64,000 nt of DNA, taken from Rhodococcus sp. WMMA185. Lineage in GTDB: Bacteria; Actinomycetota; Actinomycetes; Mycobacteriales; Mycobacteriaceae. A model generated the notes under the pieces. That model made no database searches and was not told where the DNA came from. It saw only the letters and a list, made by a program, of their open reading frames with translations. Shown one piece after another: positions 1-9,626 of the stretch (positions are counted from its first letter, which is position 1; every line of letters starts with the position of its first letter). The stretch is from positions 1,798,001 to 1,862,000 of the forward strand of contig NZ_CP017014.1 of NCBI RefSeq assembly GCF_001767395.1, given 5' to 3'. Both the position numbers and the translations under genes were made by a program.

Positions 1-1745
1 AGTCGGGCAGGCTGGAATGAAACTCCGAGACTGTCAGCGCGAGCGCCGCACCGGAGTCGCTGAGCATGTGGACGATCCGGTCGGTCGGATAGTCCGGATC
101 GACCGGGACGAATGCGGCGCCGGTCTTGGCGACCGCCCACAACGACAGCACCGACTCCAGCGACCGCGGCATCGCCAGCGCAACCACCGACTCCGGACCG
201 ATACCCCGCTCGATGAGCAGGCGGGCGAGCCGGTTCGATCTCTCGTCGAGAACCCGGTACGTCACCTCCCTGCCCTCGAACCACAGTGCGGCCGCCTTGG
301 GATCGATCGCCGCCGCCGCCGCAAGAAGCTCGGGCAGCGTCCGCGGCTCCACATCCGGTCCGCCCATCACCGGTGCCAGTGCCGCGCGATCGGACGCATC
401 CATCAGAGCGATGTCACCGACCGCCCTCTCCGGATCGGAGGTCACCGCGTCGAAGATGCGCTCCAGGAAGTTCGCGAAAACGGCGATCGTGGACGGCTCG
501 AACAGACTCGACGCGTACGTGAACGACGCGGAGATCCCAGCGGGCTCCCCCGAAGCGCCGAATTCCTCGGTGAGGGTGAGCTGCAGGTCGAAATTGGAGA
601 TACCGGTCGGCAGGTCGAGCCCAGTGACGGTCAGGCCCGGCAGTTCCAGCCGTGGCCGCTCATTGTTGCGGAACTCGAGCACCACCTGGAACAGCGGCGA
701 GTGAGACGTCGCGCGTTCGGGCGAAATCGCGTCCACCAACCGCTCGAACGGCAAGTCCGCATGGTGGAAGGCGCTCAGGTCGGTGTCTCGAACCGTGGAC
801 AGCAGATCGGTGAACGAAACGCCGGGATCGACCGGGGTACGCAGCACCAGGGTGTTGACGAACATGCCGACCATGTCGTCGAGGGCGGCGTCGCCGCGAC
901 CCGCGATCGGCGTACCCACCGCCACGTCATCGGTATCTCCCAGCCGCGCCAGCAATACCGCGAGCGCCGCGTGCACGGCCATGAAGACGCTCGAATTGTG
1001 TTCGCGCGCCGTAGTGATGAGCCGGCTGTGGACCTGTGGGTCGATGCTGAACGTGTGGACGCCGCCCCGCATCGACTGCTCGGTCGGACGAGGATGGTCG
1101 GTCGGTAGAGCCAAGAGCTCCGGAATCCCCGTCAGCGCGCGCATCCAGTAGTCGAGTTGAGCGGCGAGAAGGCTTTCCGGGTCGTCCGCATCGCCGAGTA
1201 CTCGGTGTTGCCACAGCGCGAAATCGGGGTACTGGACCGGCAGCGGCGTCCAGTCCGGGGCCTGTCCCCCGGTCCGCGCCGCGTAGGCGGTCATGACGTC
1301 CCGGGCCAGCGGCGCCAAGGAGAAGCCGTCGGCGCTGATGTGGTGGACCACGATAACCAGCACGTGCTCCTCCGGATCCGTACGGAGCAACGCGGCGCGC
1401 ACCGGCACCGCTACGGTGACATCGAACCCCGCGCCCGCCAGTTCCGAGATATGTTCGTGCAGTTCATTTTCGGTCGTCACGATCGGAGTCAGGTCCGGCA
1501 CCACGTCTTCGGTCGGTAGAACCCGCTGGAGAGGTTCACCGTCGACCATCGGGAACATGGTGCGTAGCGACTCGTGCCGCCCCATCACATCTGCGACGGC
1601 GTCCTGGATCGCCTCTTCGTCGAGATCGCCGGTCAACCGCACCGCGAGCGCGATGTTGTATGCCGGGGAATCGGGGTCGAACTGGTTGATGAACCACATC
1701 CGCTTCTGCGCCAGCGAGACCGGCAACCGGTCCGGCCGCTCCCCC
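1..1745 (-). other. NRPS (left gene) module 3: C and start of A (truncated by window)
   Basis: The LCL-type C domain has HHISADG at about 1336-1356. The next adenylation domain follows below about base 330. Only the A1-A2 core region of that A domain (ending near the DPDYPTDRI segment) lies in the window, so no substrate can be predicted. Confidence 0.8.
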
Positions 1746-4700
1746 GCGACCAACTGTGGGCGCTCAGCCCGTTTGCCGGTCTCCGACTCGATCCGGGTCG
1801 CCAGCGCTGCCACGGTCGGGGCGTCGAAGATTTCCCGCACACCGATCCGGCTGCCCAGTGCGGCGTTGACCCGCGCTACAAGTCGAGTGGCCACCAGGGA
1901 GTTGCCGCCCAGGTCGAAGAAGCTGTCGTGCACGCCGATTCGTGACGCGTCGAGCAGATCCGCGAAGATCGACGCGAGGATCTCCTCGATCGGATTGCGT
2001 GGTGTCACGAATTCGGCGGACGGGCTGAGGAACTCCGGCTCGGGCAATGCTGCACGGTTTAGTTTTCCGGTTGCACCGAGCGGGAAATTGTCGAGCACCA
2101 TGATGCGAGTCGGCACCATGTAGGCGGGTAGTGCTTCCGCCGCCACGTCCCGCACATGGGCGGTATCGATGTCGGCACCGGCTACCGGAATTACGTAGCC
2201 AACCAGGCTCTCGCCGGTGACCTCGCTGCGGTGAACGGTCACCACCGCCTGTGCCACCGACGGGTGTGCCAGCACTGCGGCCTCCACCTCACCGAGTTCG
2301 ATGCGCTGGCCGCGCAGCTTCACCTGGAAGTCCCGGCGGCCGATGTAGTCGATGTTGCCGTCGGCGCGCCAGCGGACGACGTCACCGGTGCGGTACATCC
2401 GTTGTCCCGCTTCGCCGAACGGGTTCGCGACGAACCGCTCCGAGGTCAGGTCGCTGCGCCCGACATATCCGCGGGCCAGCTGGATACCGGCCAGGTACAG
2501 CTCTCCGTGTACACCGACCGGAACCGGGTGCAGGCGTGAATCGAGCACGTAGAGCTGGGTGTTCCAGACCGGAGCACCGATCGGCACCGATGCCCGGTCA
2601 CCTTCGGTGCACTCCCAGTACGTGACGTCGACGGCGGCCTCCGTCGGGCCGTACAGGTTGTGCAGTGATGCGGTGCCGAATTCCCGGAACGCATCGGCGG
2701 TGGCCGGCGGCAACGCCTCACCGCTGCAGAACACCTGCCGGAGGGAACCGCAGAGGTCGGGGTCGGCGCCGGCAGTGAACACCGCCAGCATCGACGGTAC
2801 GAAGTGCATCGTGGTGACCTGGTGGTCGGCGATGATGTGAGACAGGTAGGTGGGGTCCCGGTGGCCGTCTGGCGCGGCGAGAACCAGCCGTGCACCGACC
2901 TGGAGCGGCCAGAACAGTTCCCACACCGACACGTCGAACGTCACCGGCGTCTTCTGGAGCACCACGTCCGTGTGATCGAGCCGGTAGGTGTCCTGCATCC
3001 ACAACAGGCGGTTCACGATCGCCCGGTGACTGACCGCGACACCCTTCGGGCGTCCGGTGGAGCCTGACGTGTAGATCACATAGGCCACGGAATCGGGGTA
3101 GATCGGACCGCCGCGCTCGGCGTCGGTGATCGGGGTACTCGCCCGGCAGGATAGGTGCAGGGTATCGATCTCGATGACGGCAGAGCCCTCCGCGTCACCC
3201 ATACCCTCGGGACGGTCTCGAGTGGATGTGAGAACGCATGCCGGTCCGGCGCTCTCGATCACGTACGCGATCCGGGAGGCGGGATGGTCCGGGTCCAGCG
3301 GAACGTATGCCGCCCCGATCTTCTCCACCGCGTATATCGCGATCATCAGCTCGAGCGAACGCCGCAGGGCAACCGCGACCCGCGACTCTGGGCCGACACC
3401 GCGCGCAAGGAGTTCCCGGGCCAGGCGGTTGGCACGCGCGTCGAACTCCGCGTACAGCAGTTCCTCTCCCCCGAACACGACGGCCACGGCGTCGGGGGTC
3501 CGCGCCGCCTGGCTCTCGAACATCTCGACGAGTGTCGACCCCGGTACGGGTACGTCGGTGTCGATCCACTTCTCGAGCATCCGGTGCGTCTCGTCCGCAC
3601 CGATCAGGTCCAGATCCCCGATCTTGGCAGTCGAGCGTGCGGTGATCATTTCGAGCAGGGTGACGAACCGCTCCGCCAGCGCCGTCATCGTCGGCGGATC
3701 GAACAGTTCCGAGGCGTAGGAGAACTGAACGTCGATGGGGCCCGGCTCGCCGGAATCCTCGGTGTGCTCGGTGAGAATTACCTGCAGGTCGAACTTCGCC
3801 GCACCGGTCTCGAGGGCTTCGACCTCCACGTCGAGCCCGGGAAGCTCGAGCCGCGTGTTCGCGAATCCCTGCAACACCAGCATCACCTGGAACAGTGGTG
3901 AATGCGCCTCGGAGCGGGTCGGCTTCAACTCCTCGACCAGACGCTCGTAGGGCAGGTCTGTGTTGCTGAACGCGGCGAGGTCCACCGAGCGCGTGTGCGA
4001 GAGGATCTCGGGGAAGGTGAGGTCCGGATCGACTGCGGTGCGTAGGACGACGGTATTGACGAACATACCGACGACATCGTCGAGTTGGCGTTCCCCGCGA
4101 CCGGAGACCGGGGACCCGATCGACACGTCGGGCGAACCACTCGACTGGGACAGCAGGACCGCGAGTGCCGCGTGTACCACCATGAACAGGCTGGCGTCGT
4201 GGTCGTTCGCGACCCCGAGCAACCCGGCATGGATGCGTGCCGGGATCGCGAAGTCGGCTGTCGCCCCGACCATCGACTGGCGGGCTGGACGGGGGCGGTC
4301 GGTCGGCAGATCCATGACCTCCGGCGCGCCGTCGAGGGTCTTCGACCAGAAGGCGAGTTGACGCGAGAGCACACTGGCGGGGTCGTCCGGCGAGCCCAGA
4401 AGTTCGCGCTGCCACACGGCGAAATCGGCGTACTGCACCTCCAGCGGCTCCCATTGCGGAGCATCCCCACCGACACGGGCGTGATAGGCCACCATCACGT
4501 CTCTGGTCAGCGGGGTCATCGAGAGACCGTCGGCGGCGATGTGATGAACCACGAACACCAGTTCGTGGTCGTCGGCGGCGATCCGATAGAGCTGTGCCCG
4601 TAGCGGCGGGTCCGATGTGACGTCGAAACCTGTTGCCGCATCGGTGATCAGGCGTGACTCGAGCTCACTTGCCACGACATCGATCACGTTGAGGCTCGGA

Positions 4701-7700
4701 CTGACATCGGAGACCGGCAGAACTACCTGGATCGGACCGTTGGGCGTGTTCGGGAACACCGTCCGCAACGATTCGTGCCGGGTCAGGACGTCATCGATCG
4801 CGGCCCGCAACGCCCCGACGTCGAGTGTGCCGCGCAGTCGGATGCCGACGGGAATGTTGTAGGCGGGAGACGACGTGTCGAGTTGGTTGATGAACCACAT
4901 GCGTTGCTGGGCAAGCGACACCGGCACCGGGCCGGACCCGGGCCGCGGAGTGAGTTCCGGGCGAGGTGAGGCCTGGGGACCGAGAGCATCCACTCGGGCG
5001 CTGAGCATGGCGACACTGGGGGCCTCGAACAAGTCCAGCACCCCGATATCCGAGCTCAACGCCGAATTGACCCGGGACACTACGCGAGTCGCGACGAGTG
5101 AATCGCCACCCAAGTCGAAGAAGCTGTCGTCGACGCCGATCCTTTCGACCCCCAACAGCGTGGAGAATACCTCCGCGATCTGCATCTCGGTCGGGGTCGT
5201 CGGCGCCCGGTATATCGTCGAAGTGGCCTCGAAATGCGGATCCGGCAACGCCTTCCGATCGAGCTTGCCCGCGGGCGTCAACGGAACCTCGGACAGTTCC
5301 ATCACCCGCGCGGGGACCATGTGCGCGGGGAGGGCGGCGGCGGCGTGGTCGAGGATGTCGCCGACGTCGATCTGTGCGTCGTCCTCGGGCAGTACATAGG
5401 TCACCAGTGCGGTGTCACCTGAGGGTGTGGTCCGTCCGACCGTGGTCGCGAACGCGACGGTCGGATGTGCACGCACGACGGCGTCGATCTCGCCGAGTTC
5501 GATGCGGAATCCGCGGATCTTTACCTGGAAGTCGGTGCGACCGAGGTATTCGAGCTCACCGGACCCGTTCCAGCGCGTCAAGTCCCCGGTTCGGTACATC
5601 CTCTGACCGGGTGCGCCGTAGGGATCGGCGACGAAACGCTCCGCGGTCGACACCGACCGGTTGTGGTATCCGCGTGCCACACCGTCGCCGGTGATGTACA
5701 ACTCTCCCGGTACCCCGACCGGCACCGGATGCAACCGCGCATCGAGTACCAGCAGGCTGCAACCACGGGACGGCCGACCGATCGTGACGGGTTCGCCGAC
5801 GGTCAACGGTCCGGCGATGCTTGCGACCACGGTCGCCTCCGTCGGCCCGTACGCGTTGAACATGGCCCGGCCCGGCGCCCACTGCGCCACCAGTGCTGGA
5901 GGACAGCTCTCGCCACCGGTGACCACGCATCGGATGTGGTCGAGGCCGGTAGGGTCGACGGACGCCAGAGCAGCCGGTGTGACGAACGCGTGGGTCACGC
6001 GCTCGCGATGCAAGAGCTCGGCCAGTTCCGTACCGCCGTACACCGTCGGCGGCGCCACCACCATGGTGGCCCCCGCGCCCACCGCGAGAAGCAGTTCCAG
6101 GACGGACGCATCGAAACTCGGCGACGAGAAGTGAAGTGTGCGGGAATCTGCCGTGACGGCGAACCGGCCCCGCTGTTCCTCAGCGAAATTCGCGAGTCCG
6201 ACGTGAGTGACTTCCACCCCCTTGGGGGTGCCCGTCGAGCCGGAGGTGTAGATCAGGTAGGCCGGGTCAGTCGTCCGCAGCGGCCGGAGTCGATCGGCGT
6301 TTGTGACGGCACCGGGCCGATGCTCAGCTACCGTCTGCTCGAACGCCGCATCGTCCATAACCAACCACGACGTGGTCTCCGGTAGGGACGACCGGTACTC
6401 CTCTACGGTCAGACCCGCTATTGCACCGGAATCGGTCAGCATGTGGTTGATGCGATCGGTCGGGTAATTCGGGTCGACGGGAACGAACGCCGCGCCCGAT
6501 TTCGCGACCGCCCAGGTGGCGAGCACCGATTCGATGGAGCGTGCGATCGCCAGCGCCACAACCGAACCCGGCCCAACCCCGTGGGAGATCAGCATCCGGG
6601 CGAGACGGTCGGACTGCTCGTCGAGTTGGGTGTAGCTCAGAGCCCGACCCTCGAAGACGAGGGCATGGCCGTCGCCGCCGGCCTCCACCGCTGCTCGCAG
6701 GAGTTCGGGAAGGGTGCGAGCATCCACTGACGGTTCGCCGCGGACAGGCGCGAGTTCGGCGAGTTCGGCCGGTTCGAGAACATCGACGTCTCCGATCGGG
6801 GTGACCGGGTTCCCGGTGACCGCCCGCAGTATCCGGACGTAGCGTGCCGCAAGCGCTTCCGCGCTGCCACGGTCGAACACGTCGGTCGCGAATCCCAAGC
6901 GGGCGCTGAAACCGCCGGACTCCGATTCGGAGACGGCGAAGGCGAGATCGATTCCAGGAAGATCGATTCCGCGCTCATCCGAACCGGCCGTCTCGAGTCG
7001 GGACTTCCCTTCCGCGGGGTCCTGCGGATGGCCGCCGGTGGCGAATTCGAGCATCACCTGGAACAGCGGGGCGTGCGACGAATCGGGGTCGATGTCGAGC
7101 AAGGAGGCTAGTTCGTCGAACGGCAACGCAGCATGTGCGAACGCTTCCCGGTCGGTGTCGCGAACCCGGTGGAGGTGATCGACGAAGGACGACCCACCCT
7201 CAACCAGCGACCGCAGGACGACCTTGCCGGAGACGGAGCCTGAATCCTGTGTGGGGCCGGACGTTCCGATAACGATGTCGTCGGTGTCGCCGATTCGGGA
7301 CAGGAGCACGGTGAGCGCTGCATGCAGAACCGTGAAGATCCCGGTGCCTGCCTCCTCCGCCAACGCGGCCGCGCGGTGTTGCACGTCGGCATCCAGGGCG
7401 AAGTCGACGACCTCGACGGGCTCGGAACGCTCGGATGGTCGCGGTCGGTCGAGCGGCAACGCGGCCACGTCGGGAACGCCCGCGAGTTCCCTCTTCCAGA
7501 ATTCGCGCTGGGATTTGTGTTCTAGGATCTGCGCCCCGAGACGGGCGCTCTCGTCGTGGATCTCGGCGGTCCGCGCGTGCGGCTCCGCCGTCACGAACTC
7601 TTCGACCAGTTCCATGAACCGGCGGTGGTGCGTGTGCAACTCCTCGGTGCTGTACCGATTGGGATTGCCACGGAAGTCGAGCAGGGTCTGGCCGTCACCG

Positions 7701-8896
7701 CTCTGGTAGATGTTGAACAGAAGATCGTCCACCGGGCCCGACGTGACGATGTGGTATTCGCCCGTCACCGACCCCAGGGTCAGTGCCTGATGGAAGAGCA
7801 TGACGTTGGCCATCGGGCCTGCCAAGCCGTCCGGGCTTCCGGCGAGTCCGGCGTCGCGGCGAATGTCTTCGAGGCTGCACCGCTGATGACGCAGCGCTCC
7901 CATCATCGCCAGTTGCACCCGCTGCACGAGGTCGGCGACGGTGTCTTCCGGCTGGACCGTGATACGCAGCGGGGCGACGTTCACCAGCATGCCGCCGGAC
8001 CGCTGCAGCGGGGCGGTGGTGCGGGCGGACACCGGCAGGTTGACGAGCACGTCCCGCTTGCCCGTCATCCGTGAGAGATAGGAGGCGAACGCGGCCACCA
8101 GAACGGCGGCCGAGGTGGCGCCAACCCGCTGATCCGACTGCTCGAGGAGACTCCTCGCAGTCTCGGACAGCGCCGCGCTCTCTAGCAAGCTCTGCGCCGC
8201 TGCAGGCGCATCACGCTTGGCGAGGGTGGAACCGTTCTCGATACCGACGATGCGTTCGGCCCAGTAGTTGCGGTCGTTCTCGAACCTGGTCGAAGCGCGG
8301 TACTTCTGGTCGAGCTCGTACAACTCACGCAGATCGAGCGCGCGGTTCGGCGCAGGTTCGCTGCCCTCGATAGCCGCCGTGTACAGGGCCGCCATCCGGT
8401 TCAACATGGTCATGCCGCTGTAGCCGTCGAGCGCGACGTGATGAATCCTGGTGTACCACAGGTAGTGCTGCTCTCCCACCTGCAAGACGGTCATCTCGAC
8501 CAGTCGGTCGCGGGTCAACTGCGCCGGCTGCGCATAGTCCTCGTCCATCCATGCCCGCGCCGCGGATATCGGGTCGGGTTTGTCGCGGAAGTCACAGAAA
8601 CCGATGGACGGGTCGATTGTGTAATCGACCGCCTGGTATGGTTCACCGTCGACGTCCAACAGCCGAAGGAATGGAGACTGGAACTCCCGGCCCGCCGTCA
8701 CCGCGGCCTCGCTCAACAGGTTCAGATCGATCTCGCCTTGCAGATCGACGTACTGGGCGATGAATTTGGGAACCGTGGGGCTCAATTGCTGCGCAAACCA
8801 CATGCTCCGCTGCACCGAGGAGAGGGGGAAGGCCCCGTCCGGAACATTCGGATCTTCGGCACGACTGTTCGGCTGCGGTGGGTTCAAACTCGTCAT
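1..8896 (-). CDS. Large nonribosomal peptide synthetase, 5' part (runs off left edge)
   Basis: The first 2965 or so residues of a multimodular NRPS. The ATG at 8896 is preceded by a GGGGGA Shine-Dalgarno sequence and begins MTSLNPPQ; the reading frame is open to base 1. Domain order with rough residues: EntF-like C (25-460, HHVALDG near 152), an extra C-terminal half-C (465-690), A1 (719-1213), T1 (GGDSL near 1260), C2 (1323-1776, HHIAADG), A2 (1786-2286), T2 (GGNSL near 2331), C3 (2384-2833, HHISADG), and the start of A3 (2856 on). Pocket residues read by eye are DALFVGAVVK for A1 (substrate unknown, probably non-polar) and DVWHFSLVDK for A2, the EntF-type serine code. It assembles a peptide in the cytoplasm on phosphopantetheine arms. 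No loading module is present, so an acyl or aryl starter probably arrives in trans. Its end and product are not visible. Confidence 0.95.
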   Translation of the reverse strand, partial: MTSLNPPQPNSRAEDPNVPDGAFPLSSVQRSMWFAQQLSPTVPKFIAQYVDLQGEIDLNLLSEAAVTAGREFQSPFLRLLDVDGEPYQAVDYTIDPSIGFCDFRDKPDPISAARAWMDEDYAQPAQLTRDRLVEMTVLQVGEQHYLWYTRIHHVALDGYSGMTMLNRMAALYTAAIEGSEPAPNRALDLRELYELDQKYRASTRFENDRNYWAERIVGIENGSTLAKRDAPAAAQSLLESAALSETARSLLEQSDQRVGATSAAVLVAAFASYLSRMTGKRDVLVNLPVSARTTAPLQRSGGMLVNVAPLRITVQPEDTVADLVQRVQLAMMGALRHQRCSLEDIRRDAGLAGSPDGLAGPMANVMLFHQALTLGSVTGEYHIVTSGPVDDLLFNIYQSGDGQTLLDFRGNPNRYSTEELHTHHRRFMELVEEFVTAEPHARTAEIHDESARLGAQILEHKSQREFWKRELAGVPDVAALPLDRPRPSERSEPVEVVDFALDADVQHRAAALAEEAGTGIFTVLHAALTVLLSRIGDTDDIVIGTSGPTQDSGSVSGKVVLRSLVEGGSSFVDHLHRVRDTDREAFAHAALPFDELASLLDIDPDSSHAPLFQVMLEFATGGHPQDPAEGKSRLETAGSDERGIDLPGIDLAFAVSESESGGFSARLGFATDVFDRGSAEALAARYVRILRAVTGNPVTPIGDVDVLEPAELAELAPVRGEPSVDARTLPELLRAAVEAGGDGHALVFEGRALSYTQLDEQSDRLARMLISHGVGPGSVVALAIARSIESVLATWAVAKSGAAFVPVDPNYPTDRINHMLTDSGAIAGLTVEEYRSSLPETTSWLVMDDAAFEQTVAEHRPGAVTNADRLRPLRTTDPAYLIYTSGSTGTPKGVEVTHVGLANFAEEQRGRFAVTADSRTLHFSSPSFDASVLELLLAVGAGATMVVAPPTVYGGTELAELLHRERVTHAFVTPAALASVDPTGLDHIRCVVTGGESCPPALVAQWAPGRAMFNAYGPTEATVVASIAGPLTVGEPVTIGRPSRGCSLLVLDARLHPVPVGVPGELYITGDGVARGYHNRSVSTAERFVADPYGAPGQRMYRTGDLTRWNGSGELEYLGRTDFQVKIRGFRIELGEIDAVVRAHPTVAFATTVGRTTPSGDTALVTYVLPEDDAQIDVGDILDHAAAALPAHMVPARVMELSEVPLTPAGKLDRKALPDPHFEATSTIYRAPTTPTEMQIAEVFSTLLGVERIGVDDSFFDLGGDSLVATRVVSRVNSALSSDIGVLDLFEAPSVAMLSARVDALGPQASPRPELTPRPGSGPVPVSLAQQRMWFINQLDTSSPAYNIPVGIRLRGTLDVGALRAAIDDVLTRHESLRTVFPNTPNGPIQVVLPVSDVSPSLNVIDVVASELESRLITDAATGFDVTSDPPLRAQLYRIAADDHELVFVVHHIAADGLSMTPLTRDVMVAYHARVGGDAPQWEPLEVQYADFAVWQRELLGSPDDPASVLSRQLAFWSKTLDGAPEVMDLPTDRPRPARQSMVGATADFAIPARIHAGLLGVANDHDASLFMVVHAALAVLLSQSSGSPDVSIGSPVSGRGERQLDDVVGMFVNTVVLRTAVDPDLTFPEILSHTRSVDLAAFSNTDLPYERLVEELKPTRSEAHSPLFQVMLVLQGFANTRLELPGLDVEVEALETGAAKFDLQVILTEHTEDSGEPGPIDVQFSYASELFDPPTMTALAERFVTLLEMITARSTAKIGDLDLIGADETHRMLEKWIDTDVPVPGSTLVEMFESQAARTPDAVAVVFGGEELLYAEFDARANRLARELLARGVGPESRVAVALRRSLELMIAIYAVEKIGAAYVPLDPDHPASRIAYVIESAGPACVLTSTRDRPEGMGDAEGSAVIEIDTLHLSCRASTPITDAERGGPIYPDSVAYVIYTSGSTGRPKGVAVSHRAIVNRLLWMQDTYRLDHTDVVLQKTPVTFDVSVWELFWPLQVGARLVLAAPDGHRDPTYLSHIIADHQVTTMHFVPSMLAVFTAGADPDLCGSLRQVFCSGEALPPATADAFREFGTASLHNLYGPTEAAVDVTYWECTEGDRASVPIGAPVWNTQLYVLDSRLHPVPVGVHGELYLAGIQLARGYVGRSDLTSERFVANPFGEAGQRMYRTGDVVRWRADGNIDYIGRRDFQVKLRGQRIELGEVEAAVLAHPSVAQAVVTVHRSEVTGESLVGYVIPVAGADIDTAHVRDVAAEALPAYMVPTRIMVLDNFPLGATGKLNRAALPEPEFLSPSAEFVTPRNPIEEILASIFADLLDASRIGVHDSFFDLGGNSLVATRLVARVNAALGSRIGVREIFDAPTVAALATRIESETGKRAERPQLVAGERPDRLPVSLAQKRMWFINQFDPDSPAYNIALAVRLTGDLDEEAIQDAVADVMGRHESLRTMFPMVDGEPLQRVLPTEDVVPDLTPIVTTENELHEHISELAGAGFDVTVAVPVRAALLRTDPEEHVLVIVVHHISADGFSLAPLARDVMTAYAARTGGQAPDWTPLPVQYPDFALWQHRVLGDADDPESLLAAQLDYWMRALTGIPELLALPTDHPRPTEQSMRGGVHTFSIDPQVHSRLITTAREHNSSVFMAVHAALAVLLARLGDTDDVAVGTPIAGRGDAALDDMVGMFVNTLVLRTPVDPGVSFTDLLSTVRDTDLSAFHHADLPFERLVDAISPERATSHSPLFQVVLEFRNNERPRLELPGLTVTGLDLPTGISNFDLQLTLTEEFGASGEPAGISASFTYASSLFEPSTIAVFANFLERIFDAVTSDPERAVGDIALMDASDRAALAPVMGGPDVEPRTLPELLAAAAAIDPKAAALWFEGREVTYRVLDERSNRLARLLIERGIGPESVVALAMPRSLESVLSLWAVAKTGAAFVPVDPDYPTDRIVHMLSDSGAALALTVSEFHSSLPD
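1840..4930 (-). other. NRPS (left gene) module 2: C-A-T, predicted Ser
   Basis: The LCL-type C domain opens with [14 protein letters not shown] and has HHIAADG near 4537-4557. The A domain (about 2040-3540) has pocket residues D-V-W-H-F-S-L-V-D-K, identical to the known EntF serine code. The T domain has LGGNSL near 1890-1920. There is no epimerase, so L-Ser is expected. Assignment is by manual alignment to GrsA positions. Confidence 0.75.
5040..8896 (-). other. NRPS (left gene) module 1: C, half-C, A, T
   Basis: Starter module. The complete EntF-like condensation domain carries HHVALDG at about 8424-8445. A half condensation domain follows (about 6830-7505) that begins at the FWKREL position and holds [15 protein letters not shown] and LFQVMLEF, but has no HHxxxDG half. 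The A domain spans about 5260-6740 with pocket residues D-A-L-F-V-G-A-V-V-K. The carrier serine sits in LGGDSL at about 5105-5130. Edges are approximate. Confidence 0.8.
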
Positions 8897-9092
8897 CTCG
8901 TTCCCCCAGCGGGTAGAAAACTGTGGATGCGCAAGTTCTGCGCGTGTGACGGATCTACGGTCGACGTTGCCGCACGCTGTACTGATCGTCCTGTACGTGT
9001 GGGCCCGGCGTTCGCGAATTCGTGATGTTTGTTCCGGATTCGACGTCGATTCCAGACTTCCGCCACATTAGAACGGGGCGAACCAGGTGCGC

Positions 9093-9109
9093 CGCGCGAG
9101 CATCGCGCG
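9093..9109 (-). terminator. Hairpin downstream of the small zinc-finger-like gene
   Basis: A perfect 7-bp inverted repeat (CGCGCGA / TCGCGCG) with a 3-nt loop, 13 bases past the stop of the minus-strand gene ending at 9122 and ahead of the NRPS start. There is no T-tract, which is common for actinobacterial terminators. Confidence 0.45.
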
Positions 9110-9121
9110 CGTGACCGTGGT

Positions 9122-9454
9122 TCAGCGAAAACATTCGGCCTCACGTGCGATTTTCACAAGATCGGCGCACAGAGACTTCACCTCTTCGGCCGCCGCGCCT
9201 TCGGCAACAGCTGTCGCCACGTCCTCGGCTGCGCATCGGACCTGGAAGACCCGATCGACGATGGCGGACGCCGCCTCGGGGGTGAGTACTACCGCATCGG
9301 GTGGAATGCTCGTGCCCTTGACCTGGTTGCGCTGCTCGTAGGCGCGCTGCCTGCAGGACTGGCGGCAGTACCGGCGACGCCGCCCGACCCCGGACTCTGC
9401 CACCTGACGTCCACACCACACGCAGGAATCGGTTCTGCGGGAAGCGCTGTTCAT
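9122..9454 (-). CDS. Small conserved actinobacterial protein with a Cys-pair (zinc-finger-like) N-terminus
   Basis: About 110 residues. The N-terminus has CVWCGR, then an Arg-rich stretch and RRYCRQSCRQRAYE. Two CxxC/CxxxC pairs around residues 10-35 could bind one zinc. The rest is a helical Ala/Glu-rich tail with no catalytic motif. Short actinobacterial proteins with this RRYCRQSCRQRAYE pattern are familiar but I know no function. The ATG at 9454 is preferred over the GTG at 9460 because AAGGTGG lies 6 nt upstream of the ATG. It is divergent from rbpA, so the two may share a regulatory region. DNA or RNA binding is only a guess from the basic Cys-rich head. Confidence 0.75.
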   Translation of the reverse strand: MNSASRRTDSCVWCGRQVAESGVGRRRRYCRQSCRQRAYEQRNQVKGTSIPPDAVVLTPEAASAIVDRVFQVRCAAEDVATAVAEGAAAEEVKSLCADLVKIAREAECFR

Positions 9455-9527
9455 AGTCACCCACCTTACTGTGAGGCGCCGTCACAAACGCCCGGTAAGA
9501 TTGCGGGGTTGCATCTGCGTGGCGTGC

Positions 9528-9554
9528 GGGAACCAATCGGGAGCCCGTGACGTT
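9528..9554 (+). promoter_or_regulatory. SigH/SigR-type ECF promoter upstream of rbpA
   Basis: GGGAAC (9528-9533), exactly 18 bases, then GTT (9552-9554). This matches the GGGAAY-N18-GTT form of SigR (Streptomyces) and SigH (mycobacteria) promoters. It lies 72 bases before the rbpA start. An rbpA gene is a known SigR target in Streptomyces coelicolor, which supports the call. Confidence 0.6.
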
Positions 9555-9626
9555 GTAGATGAGTGTGAACGCTTGGTTCTCGTCCAGGCGTGCTCGCCGG
9601 GAGACGAACGAGGAGAGGACACAACC

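Noticed and set aside
3195-4454. A 419-codon minus-strand frame inside the left NRPS
   Set aside because: A different frame of the same DNA that encodes recognisable C and A domain motifs; Arg-rich product without homology.
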